From: DATHTS01 sp041940425
Lineage (GTDB): Bacteria; Acidobacteriota; Blastocatellia; Pyrinomonadales; Pyrinomonadaceae
DNA length: 64,000 bases
NCBI GenBank assembly: GCA_041940425.1
Contig: JBGTSF010000001.1
Coordinates: 62,001 to 126,000, forward strand
Reading direction: 5' to 3'
Below the pieces are notes generated by a model, which was given only the letters and a program-made list of their open reading frames with translations, was not told where the DNA came from and did not search any database. Below are positions 15,948-26,415 of the stretch, piece after piece; the stretch's first letter is position 1; every line of letters starts with the position of its first letter. The position numbers and the translations under genes were made by a program.

Positions 15948-16420
15948 TCTTTTTTGCCTCCTTTCATCTCGCGGGAAGCGCGTTTGATAGCTTTGCGGAT
16001 TCTGAGATATGTTCCGCAGCGGCAAAGATTTTCTTTCATCGCTTCGTCAATTTCCGCGTCCGACGGCGAAGGTTTTTCTTTTAGAAGTTCGGCGGCTTGC
16101 ATAATCTGTCCCGCCTGACAGTAGCCGCACTGCGGAACGCTCTCATTGATCCAGGCTTTTTGCAAAGGATGATTTCCGTCTTTGGACAAGCCTTCGATAG
16201 TCGTAATGTTTTTTCCATTCGCGTCCGCAACCGGCAAAATACACGAGCGCATCGCTTTTCCATTGACGTGAACCGTGCAGGCTCCGCAAATTCCGAAACC
16301 GCAGCCGAATTTGCTGCCCGTAAGTTTCAGTTCTTCGCGCAAAACCCAGAGCAGAGGCTTATCGGCAGGAACTTCGACTTTATAGTTTTTCTTGTTGACG
16401 TTTAAATTAAAACTAGGCAT
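15944..16420 (-). CDS. 2Fe-2S subunit of the molybdenum hydroxylase (IorA-like)
   Basis: A 158-residue protein with two iron-sulfur domains. The plant-ferredoxin-type N-terminal cluster is CGFGICGACTVHVNGKAMRSC. The C-terminal helical cluster is QCGYCQAGQIM and CRCGTYLRIRKAI. It passes electrons from the molybdenum site of the partner subunit to an external acceptor. No FAD subunit is present, as in IorAB-type two-subunit enzymes. It overlaps the hydrolase gene upstream by one base (TAATG) and the large subunit by four, a tightly coupled operon. It has no signal of its own, so it would be co-exported with the Tat-bearing partner. Confidence 0.94.
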   Translation of the reverse strand: MPSFNLNVNKKNYKVEVPADKPLLWVLREELKLTGSKFGCGFGICGACTVHVNGKAMRSCILPVADANGKNITTIEGLSKDGNHPLQKAWINESVPQCGYCQAGQIMQAAELLKEKPSPSDAEIDEAMKENLCRCGTYLRIRKAIKRASREMKGGKKD

Positions 16421-17391
16421 TATCCCTTATCAATTATCCAACGCGCCATAAAATCCAGCAAATCTTCTCTGAAAATGCCGTGACCGTTTTTGCGAAAAAG
16501 CAAGATCGTATAGTTGTGATCGCTTTTACCGAGGGTTTCTTCGATCCGGTTTATGCTTTTATTGATGCGAATCTGCGAATCCTGCCCGCCATAAACGAAA
16601 AGCATCGGAACGCTCAGTTTTTTCCAAAACGGAATCGGGTCAAAATCGCCGACGGTTTTGATAAATGTTTTCATCGGGTGATTCGGGTCGGTCGGAAAAC
16701 CTTCGATCACTTTTTTTCCTTTCAGCTCGCCGGTTTTCGCTTTGTTCAAAGCGTCGAGATAATCTTTTTCTCCTTTTCCCGTCAGAGCGTAAGAGATCGC
16801 TTTGCGGTTTATATCATTAACCGTTTCGATCTGAGCCGAATTTAAGCCTTCGCGTTCAGCCATTTTTTCGACCTCGTCCATGATCTGCTCCATCATCGGT
16901 ACGGTCGAGCCGGAAACGTCTATCGCAAAAGCGATTTTTGCCGAACGCGCCGCCGCCGCCGGAACGATATGCCCGCCCTGGCTGAAACCGATCACGCCGA
17001 TATTCGATTTATCAATTTTCGGATTGTTTTGCAGAAACTCGACACCGGCGACGGCATCGTCGGCTAAATCGAGAAAAGTAGCCGTGAGCCAGTTTCCGCC
17101 GGATTTTCCGCTGCCGCGTTTGTCGGGATACAGGACAGCCACGCCGCGTTTGACCAGCGCGTTTGCGTAGGCGGCAGTCCAGGCGTTTTCGCGCGTACTT
17201 GTTCCCGAACCGTGAATTATCACGACAGCCGGAAACTGTCCGCCGCCTTTCGGAATCAGGAGCGTCGCGGCTAAATTTATCTCGCCATTTTTGAAAGTAA
17301 CTTCCGTTTCCTCGTGCGCTTTTTCCTGGGCAATTGCCGTTAAAACAAAAACGAAAAATATAAAAATCAATCTGATCGAGCGAAGTGTCAT
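16420..17391 (-). CDS. Exported alpha/beta hydrolase
   Basis: 323 residues from the ATG at 17391; a GTG five codons upstream is an alternative. The signal peptide is LIFIFFVFVLTAIAQ. The oxyanion segment is IIHGSGTSTREN, the nucleophile elbow GFSQGGH, the acid YGGQDSQ and the catalytic histidine KNGHGIF, all in the order of dienelactone hydrolase/acyl-peptide esterases. It is coupled by a one-base overlap to the 2Fe-2S gene, so it may release a substrate such as an ester for the molybdenum enzyme. That link is inference only. Confidence 0.87.
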   Translation of the reverse strand: MTLRSIRLIFIFFVFVLTAIAQEKAHEETEVTFKNGEINLAATLLIPKGGGQFPAVVIIHGSGTSTRENAWTAAYANALVKRGVAVLYPDKRGSGKSGGNWLTATFLDLADDAVAGVEFLQNNPKIDKSNIGVIGFSQGGHIVPAAAARSAKIAFAIDVSGSTVPMMEQIMDEVEKMAEREGLNSAQIETVNDINRKAISYALTGKGEKDYLDALNKAKTGELKGKKVIEGFPTDPNHPMKTFIKTVGDFDPIPFWKKLSVPMLFVYGGQDSQIRINKSINRIEETLGKSDHNYTILLFRKNGHGIFREDLLDFMARWIIDKG

Positions 17392-17527
17392 AGGTTTTTG
17401 ATTCACATAAGGTTTTTTGAGATCGAAATAAATCTTCTATTATTTATATCGTCCTTTATCAGTCTGATTTTAGGTTTACAAAAATCTGTGAAATTGTATT
17501 GCAGATTTTTAGCGAAATTGCACAAAA

Positions 17528-18346
17528 CTAGCGAGATTGAAAAACCGAGCGGTAATGAGCCGGAGTCATTCCGGTCGCTTTTTTAAAAACCCGCGTGAAA
17601 TGGCTCTGGTCAAAAAAACCGGATTCGGCGGCGATTTCGCTGAGCGGAGCGTTGGAAGCAATGATTTTCCGGCGGGCGGATTCGATGCGGCGTCGGCGGA
17701 TAAAATCGCCGATCGTGATGTGAAAGTAGCGTCGAAACTCTCTGGCGAGGTGCGTCGGATGAACGCCGGCAACCGCCGCAATCGAGGAAATTGTCAGATT
17801 ATTCGCAAATTCTTCGCCGATAAAATCTTTGACATTTAAAAGCCAGCGCGGGGCAGCCGATTCGTTCAAAAATTCCGATTTCGAACGGCGCAGAAACTCG
17901 GCGACAATTTCCAGCATTAAACCTTCCGCCGTCAAAACCGAAAATTCATCAATCGTGTAAATTTCTTTGTAAAGCCGCGTGATAAGCCGGTCGAGTTCGC
18001 CGCTTTTTTGGACAGTGTTTCTTTTCGACATTTGGTTGCTGTCGTTGACGCGCTCCAAAATTTTTGAATTTATTTGAAAATTAAAACAGCGCGCCGCCGT
18101 GTGAAAATGATCGGCGTGGCTTTCGCCTGACGGATGATAAACGAGCGTCGAAGCCCGGCACAAATGCTCGCTTCGCCCGTAGTTTTCGGTAAAATCACCT
18201 TCCAGAACATAACAAAAATATGAGAAATTATGAGCGTGAAAAGGAAGTTCGAGCTTTTCCGGGTAAGCTGTTTCGGAAAATTCAAAACCGCTGAGCGAAC
18301 TGCTTTTAAGGATTTTGCCGTATAATTTCTTTGAGTGTGTTTTCAT
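17528..18346 (-). CDS. AraC-family transcriptional regulator
   Basis: 272 residues from the ATG at 18346, which has AGAGGA six bases upstream; a longer frame from 18412 lacks this. The N-terminal half is a cupin-like sensor (LPFHAHNFSYFCYVLEGDF, HPSGESHADHFH). The C-terminal about 100 residues hold two helix-turn-helix units: SIAAVAGVHPTHLAREFRRYF and EIAAESGFFDQSHFTRVFKK. It probably controls the flanking enzyme genes in response to a small molecule. It lies 136 bp upstream of the alpha/beta hydrolase operon and is a paralogue of the regulator at 35366. Confidence 0.92.
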   Translation of the reverse strand: MKTHSKKLYGKILKSSSLSGFEFSETAYPEKLELPFHAHNFSYFCYVLEGDFTENYGRSEHLCRASTLVYHPSGESHADHFHTAARCFNFQINSKILERVNDSNQMSKRNTVQKSGELDRLITRLYKEIYTIDEFSVLTAEGLMLEIVAEFLRRSKSEFLNESAAPRWLLNVKDFIGEEFANNLTISSIAAVAGVHPTHLAREFRRYFHITIGDFIRRRRIESARRKIIASNAPLSEIAAESGFFDQSHFTRVFKKATGMTPAHYRSVFQSR

Positions 18347-18402
18347 AATAAATCCTCTTTGAAAACCGGCGGATGATAATTTTTGGCTTCGGTTTTCAGC
18401 AT

Positions 18403-18476
18403 ATAAACTCACGTTACGCTATATTTTTGGTCGCCTTCAGCGACAGGAAAGATTTTTTTGCGTAAAGTGAGTTATA
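18403..18476. repeat. Imperfect inverted repeat with internal hairpin
   Basis: ATAAACTCACGTTACGC (18403-18419) is largely complementary to GCGTAAAGTGAGTTATA (18460-18476). Between them is the small hairpin GTCGCCTTCAGCGAC. The element lies in the promoter region upstream of the AraC gene start. A repeat of mobile origin and a regulator-binding site are both possible. Confidence 0.5.
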
Positions 18477-18609
18477 AATTATTGTAACGAGCCTCTGACT
18501 GAAATCCAAATTTGTTCAAGCACTTATTTTACCTCGATAAGAAAGCAACATCGCTCGTTTTCAGAAGCTTCTGAAAACGAGCGATGTCGTTAATCCGACT
18601 AATCAAAAC

Positions 18610-20742
18610 TTAATTGCCTTCCTGTTTAAGTTTTGCCAGAGTTTCTTTGGCGACCGAAGCGTTCGGATAATTCGGATCAATTTCGAGAGCCTTTGTATAA
18701 AACTCGATTGCCTTCGGGTTGTTTCCCATCCGCATATAAAATTCGCCGATGCTGTCGTAGAGATTGGCGACGGTCGGATGCAGTTCGACCGCCGTTTGCA
18801 AAAGTTTTAAACCTGCTTCGGGCTGTCCCGCGCCTGCCAGATTGTAGGCGGTTTGGTTGAGACTTCCCGCGCTCGCCGCGCCGCGCGGATTTATCTCGTT
18901 GGCTTTTTTAAATTGCGCCATCGCTCTGACCTTTTCGCCCGAGATCGCGTAAACGATTCCGAGATTGGCGTGCGCGCTGTCGAGTTCGGGATAAAGATCA
19001 ACGGCGGTCTGCGCGGCTTCGAAAGCTTTTCTAATATTGCCTTTGACCGCCGAATTTCTGACCAGATTTTCCAGATCGCCCGAAAAATTCGGATAGACGC
19101 CCGCGCCGGAAAACATTTTGGTCAAACGCTCGCTGATCGCTTTCAGATCGGACGATTCGGTAATTTCCAGATTCCGCGTTTCAGCGTTCCAGGTTTTTGC
19201 CCAATCATTGTTCCAACCGGAAACTTGCTGTTCAAACTCCTTGCTGAATTTCAGATCAGCCGGATGAGAGGACTGTTTTTGATACCAATTTACATAATCG
19301 CTGAAAAAACGAATCGCGCCGTTCTGGTAATAATTTTCAAAACTGCTTTTGTCTAATTTTGAAGCCATATACGAAGCCATTTTGACAAACGCCTGTTTTG
19401 CCGACGGATGCCGACCGCGCTGAAATCTCTGCTGTGTTTCCGTCGAAATCAAAGATTCATTGAAATAAGCGAACGCTTCCTTGAGTTCATTTTCATCCGT
19501 CGTCATCGGTTTTCCGTAACGATCGAAATACTGCATCCCGTAATCGAAAGCCGCATCCATTCCGTTCAAAACCGCCGCGTCTTTTTGAGATTTGGCAAAA
19601 ACCGCGATGTTCCAAGGCTCGCCGGAAATTATTTCGTAAATTCTCCGCGCGTAAATGAACGGATCGGTTTCCTCGAAATTCGACGCGACGGCGACGGCGG
19701 TTTTCTGCGACGGCAAAACGAGCAAGTAAGTTTTCGTTTCGGCTTGCGCGCCGCCGTGCGAAACCATAAACCGTCCGTTTCCGGTATTCGTTCCCCAGCC
19801 CATTCCGTAGCCGGTGAATTGTCCCTGACTCGTCGCCATCGAATCCCACATTTTGTTTCGTATTTCTTCGGATAAAATTTTTCCTTCATACATTCCGTGT
19901 GCGAATTTCAAAAGATCGCCGACGGTCGAGCGCGTGCCGCCGCCCGCGAAACGGCTGCTGATGTCAACGTATTCGGAATTTTTCAATTTCCCGCCGACCA
20001 TCTGATAACCGCGCACGCGGTTCGGAATAACGTCAAGGGGACTGTCCAATCGCGTATCATTCATCTCCAAAGGTTTCCAGACGTTTTCCGTCATATATTC
20101 GCCGTAGGATTTCCCGCTCGCGCCTTCGATGACCGCGCCGAGCAGGTTGTAGCCGTAACTAGAATATTGATAGCGCGTGCCGGGTTCGGCGACGAGGTCG
20201 AACTCTTCAAAAACGCGGATAGATTCGCGCGTGTTTTTATGTTCCTTGAAATGTCCTTCGAGATCATAATTTTTATAATGGCTGATGCCGCCGAGATGTC
20301 CGAGAACAAGGCGCACCGTTACCGGAAAATTTTTCTTTGGAAAATACGGCACATATTTCTGCACTTCCGCGTCGAGGTCAATTTTTCCCTGTTCGACCAG
20401 ATGCAGAACGCCGACCGCCGTCATCGGTTTTGTGATCGAAGCGAGGCGGTAAGCCGATTCCGCTTTCGCCGGAACTTTGTTTTCCAGATCGGCAAAGCCG
20501 TAACCTTTCGTCCAGACAAAATCATCTTTCATGATCCCGACCGACAAACCGACCGTGCCGTCCGCTTTCATCTGTCTCTGCACAAATTCCTCGATCTTGC
20601 GGATCTTCTCGGCATAACGCGAATCCGTTTTCGGCGCAGCGGTCTGAGCCTGAATATTCGGGACGAAATTAAATGCCGGAAAAGGCAGAAGCATTTGTCC
20701 GAAAAGTATTGCCGTTAAAATAAAACTGTATAATTTTTTCAT
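18610..20742 (-). CDS. Exported serine hydrolase with C-terminal TPR tail
   Basis: 710 residues from the ATG at 20742, which has GGAG eight bases upstream; an in-frame TTG at 20757 would overlap that site. After a signal peptide ending NIQAQ, the PBP/beta-lactamase-type domain has S102-I-T-K105, Y193-S-S and H329-G-G. The last about 150 residues are TPR repeats, including ANLYDSIGEFYMRMGNN and KAIEFYTKALEIDPNYP. The TPRs may bind a partner or dock the enzyme in the periplasm. The same tail occurs on other enzymes of this block. Its substrate is unknown. Confidence 0.9.
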   Translation of the reverse strand: MKKLYSFILTAILFGQMLLPFPAFNFVPNIQAQTAAPKTDSRYAEKIRKIEEFVQRQMKADGTVGLSVGIMKDDFVWTKGYGFADLENKVPAKAESAYRLASITKPMTAVGVLHLVEQGKIDLDAEVQKYVPYFPKKNFPVTVRLVLGHLGGISHYKNYDLEGHFKEHKNTRESIRVFEEFDLVAEPGTRYQYSSYGYNLLGAVIEGASGKSYGEYMTENVWKPLEMNDTRLDSPLDVIPNRVRGYQMVGGKLKNSEYVDISSRFAGGGTRSTVGDLLKFAHGMYEGKILSEEIRNKMWDSMATSQGQFTGYGMGWGTNTGNGRFMVSHGGAQAETKTYLLVLPSQKTAVAVASNFEETDPFIYARRIYEIISGEPWNIAVFAKSQKDAAVLNGMDAAFDYGMQYFDRYGKPMTTDENELKEAFAYFNESLISTETQQRFQRGRHPSAKQAFVKMASYMASKLDKSSFENYYQNGAIRFFSDYVNWYQKQSSHPADLKFSKEFEQQVSGWNNDWAKTWNAETRNLEITESSDLKAISERLTKMFSGAGVYPNFSGDLENLVRNSAVKGNIRKAFEAAQTAVDLYPELDSAHANLGIVYAISGEKVRAMAQFKKANEINPRGAASAGSLNQTAYNLAGAGQPEAGLKLLQTAVELHPTVANLYDSIGEFYMRMGNNPKAIEFYTKALEIDPNYPNASVAKETLAKLKQEGN

Positions 20743-20813
20743 TTGTATTTTCTCCAAAATTTCTCAGGGCTTATTAAAATGATGATGCGGAAAAATACGA
20801 AATTGTTAACCGG

Positions 20814-21668
20814 CTAGGTTTCAAAATCTTTTACGCCTTCCGCAAATGAAAGCGAAAACCAGATCGCCGCGTCCGGCAGATTTCGCCATTTATTGATCGC
20901 CTCTATTCCCGCGTCGTAACCGTTTTCATCAAGCAGATTCGAGCCGATAATCAATTCCTTCGCGCCGACGATCACGCCGAGCAGGTTTTCGACATAAAAT
21001 TTAAAATTCGCGTCGCCCGCACAGCTTCCGAAAAATATCCATGTGTTTCTGACGGGCTGCGCTCCGGCATCAACAAGCAGGGAAACAAGCTTGTTTCCGA
21101 TGAGCGGATCGTTTCCCAAAATTTCGTAAGTTTGATAATATGCCCGCCAGAGCGCGTCGAATTCTTTCGCTTCGGGAAAGAGGCGCATCGAATCGTGATT
21201 GTCGTCTTCGAGAATTATTCTGCCGCCTAAGCGAACCGAACGCACCATCGCTTTAACGACCGCGAGCGGATTCGAAATATGTTCGAGTACAAATCGCGTA
21301 TGCGCGACATCAAAACTGCCCCATTCGTTTTCCGTGAGCGGAAAACTGAGCGCGTCGCCCTGCCGGAATTCGACCAGATTTTCTTCGCCGTCTTCCATCG
21401 CCTGCCGCCGCGCTTCATTTAATTGTTCCGCATCGCGTTCGATTCCGACGACCGAACCGTTTTCCCCGACGGCGCGCGCCATCAGACGCGAAAATTGTCC
21501 GAGACCGCTGCCGACATCGAGAATCTTTTCGCCGCCGCGCAGATTTATTTCCCTTAGAGATTTTTCGTTTAAAATCCGGTTGAGCAGCGACAGACGCTTT
21601 TGCTCTTCGGGCTTTGTTCCGTGGATATAATTCGTTGTTTGAACTTCTGTCTTTAAATCGAAAGTCAT
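20814..21668 (-). CDS. SAM-dependent class I methyltransferase
   Basis: 284 residues from the ATG at 21668; a GTG at 21683 is the alternative start, and neither has a good ribosome site. Motif I is GEKILDVGSGLGQFSRLMA, followed by VGIERDAEQLNEAR and the loop FDVAHTRFVLEHISNP. The fold is a UbiE/COQ5-like cytosolic methyltransferase; the acceptor is unknown. It lies between exported-enzyme genes on the same strand but lacks a signal peptide itself. Confidence 0.87.
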   Translation of the reverse strand: MTFDLKTEVQTTNYIHGTKPEEQKRLSLLNRILNEKSLREINLRGGEKILDVGSGLGQFSRLMARAVGENGSVVGIERDAEQLNEARRQAMEDGEENLVEFRQGDALSFPLTENEWGSFDVAHTRFVLEHISNPLAVVKAMVRSVRLGGRIILEDDNHDSMRLFPEAKEFDALWRAYYQTYEILGNDPLIGNKLVSLLVDAGAQPVRNTWIFFGSCAGDANFKFYVENLLGVIVGAKELIIGSNLLDENGYDAGIEAINKWRNLPDAAIWFSLSFAEGVKDFET

Positions 21669-21687
21669 ATATAAAAAATTCACTTTA

Positions 21688-22692
21688 TTAAAGCAAAACT
21701 TTCGCCGGATTCGTGCTTTTCAAAATGTAATTTTCAAATTTGTCCTGGTATCGAAAGTTTTTGTTTTTTTCCAAAATAATGCGTTTTCGCTGGTAATCGA
21801 AAATCACATTAAACCGCTTGAGCTGTCCCGAACCGATGCTTCCGATCTGGTTTTCGCGGGTGAAAACGCCGCTTTTGACGAGCGGCAGTCTCGTGACGAC
21901 ACCGGAAAATTCCGTTTCGCCGATTTTTAGTTTTTTCAGGCGGATCATTTCCGAAGGAATTCCGCCGCCAACGCCCCAACCCGTCAGGGCGTTTTTGCGG
22001 TCGGGATATTTTTCGCGGAAATTGTTTTTTTGATAAAACGGCACGAACAATGTCAGCGAAGAACGGTCGCCCGTGTCAACGATCAATTTTCCGCGCAGTC
22101 CGTCAATTTCACCGATGATTTCGGGAATGCTTCCCGCAAGCTCGAACGGAATGATCTCGCCCGCGCCTTTATATTCAAATTTTTCAGGATTGGTAAAAGT
22201 CAATTCGTTCTTCTCAAAATCAATCCCGGTCGTCAAAGACCGGAACAATTCGCTTCCCAATAAGCCGTCGAATTCCTTGAAGCCGATGGCGTTTTTTATC
22301 TCTTCAAGCGAAAGCACGACAAATCTTTGATCGGTTGCGACGATCTCGCCGAGTTCGACTTTTTCGACCTGCGTCCACCACGCCGTAACCCGTTTTTCGC
22401 CCGCGCCCCCGGTTTGAAATTCGCCCGTTAATTTCAAACCGAGTTTTTCCGCGATTTCCGGCGTTACGAGATTTCTCCCGCCCGTGTCCAAACCGAACGT
22501 AAAAGGACCTTGCCCGTTGATTTTTACTTTTATCATCTGGCGATTGTCGAATAATTCGAACGGCACGACGGTCGAAGTTTTTCCGCCGCCGATCTTGTAA
22601 TCGGCATCGGAAGTCGCCGCCGTCTGTGCGGAACAGCTTGGCAGAAAAAGCAGATTTACAAGAATAAAAAGTAAAACGATCCTGATTTTCAT
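21688..22692 (-). CDS. Retropepsin-like aspartic protease domain protein, likely lipoprotein
   Basis: A 334-residue protein. The leader LLFILVNLLFLPSCSAQ contains a possible lipobox (LPSC), suggesting a lipid-anchored periplasmic protein. Two aspartyl-protease half-sites appear: FGLDTGGRNLVTPEIAEKLG near residue 67 and LIVDTGDRSSLTLF near 200. The arrangement is that of the single-chain clan AA proteases common in Acidobacteriota and Bacteroidota. The DTG in both halves suggests activity. It is 4 bp from the S41-like gene's downstream side and probably in one transcript with it. Confidence 0.85.
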   Translation of the reverse strand: MKIRIVLLFILVNLLFLPSCSAQTAATSDADYKIGGGKTSTVVPFELFDNRQMIKVKINGQGPFTFGLDTGGRNLVTPEIAEKLGLKLTGEFQTGGAGEKRVTAWWTQVEKVELGEIVATDQRFVVLSLEEIKNAIGFKEFDGLLGSELFRSLTTGIDFEKNELTFTNPEKFEYKGAGEIIPFELAGSIPEIIGEIDGLRGKLIVDTGDRSSLTLFVPFYQKNNFREKYPDRKNALTGWGVGGGIPSEMIRLKKLKIGETEFSGVVTRLPLVKSGVFTRENQIGSIGSGQLKRFNVIFDYQRKRIILEKNKNFRYQDKFENYILKSTNPAKVLL

Positions 22693-22721
22693 AGGTTAAT
22701 TAACGGCAAACTTATAAAGAT

Positions 22722-24353
<1,632 letters not shown>

Positions 24354-24372
24354 GATTTTTCTCCCGACGGTT

Positions 24373-26415
24373 TTATTTGACGGTCAACGGTTTTTCGATC
24401 ATCCCGAAATTGGCTTTCGCGGCATCCGTCGCCAGAATCTGCAATTTAAATTCGCCTTGCGTATCGGCATTTAATTTTCCCGCAAAAGTATTTTGCTGTC
24501 CGGCATATTTTAGAGGAATTTCTTCCTCGACCGTTCCATCGGCACGGACGAGCCGCGCCGTTACCTGAACCTTGTCGGCATCCCACAGACCGCCCGATTC
24601 GAGCGGGCAACTGCACAGCATCATTGCCGTTGCAGTGATGTCGAGCGTCTGCCCTGTCGCCGTTTGTTCCGGCGGCTGTGTAGCGAAATCTACGATAAAC
24701 CCGTGCAGTTCGAGAATAATTCCTTCGCCTAAAATGTCTCTGCCGGGAACGAGCAGAACGGTTTTCGACGCTCTTTGCATCGCTTGCTGATATTTCAGAG
24801 GACCTTCGGCGGAAATTTCGACGAGCGTCGGTTTTTCCAGATCGAGCGTCGCCGTAAATCCGGCTGCGCCTTCGGTGTCGAAAATTTTCGCGCCGCGCTT
24901 TCTCGGTTCGACCATTATCAAATTTGTATCGCCTGACGTTCCTTTCTGAATTCCTTCAGCGAGACTTTTTCCGCTCGCCGCGTCTTTGATCGTGATTCGC
25001 GCGCCGCCGACCTTATCGAAAATCAGCTTGGCGTCATTGGCGACGGCGCGGACTAAAACGCGCGTCGGAATCGCTTTTTTCTGCAAACCGTTTTGTCTGA
25101 CAAATCTTATTCCTTTGTCTTCGCCATAACTCCAATTCAAATGCGAAATACTTCCTGCTTCAGACGCGCCGAACTTTAATTCGGCAAATTCGGCAGGCAT
25201 AAAAAATTCTCGCTCGCCGACCGGCTGTAGATACCTTTTCGAGCCGTTTTCAAACGATAAATATAAATTCTCGCTATTATTGAAAATCTCAACCTTTCTG
25301 CCCTGTTCATCCTGGTAAACGCCGGTGAAATTCTCTAACGTTTGCGGCGATAATTTCACGGCTTGCCGAACATTTACCGGCGCATACTTTTCGCCGAGCG
25401 CGATTGCCGCCAAATCTTTGCCCCATTTATTGAAGCCGGCTGATTCGATATTGCTCAGAACGACGACATACAAACCTTCGTTCAAATAAACCTGCAAAAT
25501 CGAGGTAAATCCGGCGGTCAAACCGGACTGTTCGATTGCTTCGCGTTCGAAATAATTTCTTTTTCCCCAGCCGTATGGATAACTCAGACTGCTTCGTTTG
25601 AATAATTTTTCCTCATTAACCGCCCGCGCCCAAGCGTATAAATCTTCGACCGTCGAATAAAGCGAACCGCTGCCGGTTGAACCCGACATATTCTGCGGCG
25701 GCGCGTTGACCACGCCGGATTCGCCCGCGCCGGGCTGATAGCCTTTTGCCTGATTTTTGACGATCGGTCTGTCATCGGCAACTCCGGTATCGTTCATTTT
25801 GAGCGGGATGAAAATTCTTTTCTTTAAAAAGTTGTCCCAACTCATTCCCGACGCTTTTTCGACAACATAGGCGAGCAAAACATAACCCGCATTGCTGTAT
25901 TGTCCCTTCGTTCCCGGTTCGAAATTGAGCGGTTTATGTTTAAATGTTTCGATGACTTCTTCAATCGTCGCCGTTTGACCGGCGAGTTTTTTGTAATCTG
26001 GATTTTGAACGCCCGAACGGTGCAGAAGAAGATGCTCGACGGTGATTCGTTCGCCGTTCGGAAAATCGGGAATGAATTTGCTCAATTTATCATTCAGGCT
26101 CAATTTTCCTTCTTCTCTGAGCATCGCAACCGCCGCAGCGGTAAAGGTTTTCGTGATCGAAGCGATACGGAATTTTGTTTTAGGAGCGTTGGGGACGTTC
26201 AGCTCGTAATCCGCCATTCCGTAACCATTCTTGAAAAGAACGCGGTCGCCCTTAGCAATTAAAACCGTCCCGCTGAAATCCTTGTTTAGCAGATACGGCT
26301 TCAGATACTCTCCGACTTTTTCTTCAATCGAACCGGAAGAAGTTTGAGCCTGAACGTTACTGATAAACGAAAAAGCGGCTAAAAAATAAATGAAGCAATT
26401 AAAAATCAGTTTCAT
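24373..26415 (-). CDS. Exported serine hydrolase with extra C-terminal domains
   Basis: A 680-residue protein with a signal peptide ending NVQAQ. S86-I-T-K89 and Y173-S-N175 are intact. The third motif, usually H-S/G-G, reads EQSGLTAGF, so the histidine is replaced by glutamine. Residues about 350-680 carry a lipocalin-like and then an immunoglobulin-like region (VRADGTVEEEIPLKYAGQ, LQILATDAAKA). Its ATG overlaps the stop of the amidohydrolase gene (ATGA), so the two are coupled. It is likely a peptidase or esterase rather than a beta-lactamase. Confidence 0.87.
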   Translation of the reverse strand: MKLIFNCFIYFLAAFSFISNVQAQTSSGSIEEKVGEYLKPYLLNKDFSGTVLIAKGDRVLFKNGYGMADYELNVPNAPKTKFRIASITKTFTAAAVAMLREEGKLSLNDKLSKFIPDFPNGERITVEHLLLHRSGVQNPDYKKLAGQTATIEEVIETFKHKPLNFEPGTKGQYSNAGYVLLAYVVEKASGMSWDNFLKKRIFIPLKMNDTGVADDRPIVKNQAKGYQPGAGESGVVNAPPQNMSGSTGSGSLYSTVEDLYAWARAVNEEKLFKRSSLSYPYGWGKRNYFEREAIEQSGLTAGFTSILQVYLNEGLYVVVLSNIESAGFNKWGKDLAAIALGEKYAPVNVRQAVKLSPQTLENFTGVYQDEQGRKVEIFNNSENLYLSFENGSKRYLQPVGEREFFMPAEFAELKFGASEAGSISHLNWSYGEDKGIRFVRQNGLQKKAIPTRVLVRAVANDAKLIFDKVGGARITIKDAASGKSLAEGIQKGTSGDTNLIMVEPRKRGAKIFDTEGAAGFTATLDLEKPTLVEISAEGPLKYQQAMQRASKTVLLVPGRDILGEGIILELHGFIVDFATQPPEQTATGQTLDITATAMMLCSCPLESGGLWDADKVQVTARLVRADGTVEEEIPLKYAGQQNTFAGKLNADTQGEFKLQILATDAAKANFGMIEKPLTVK

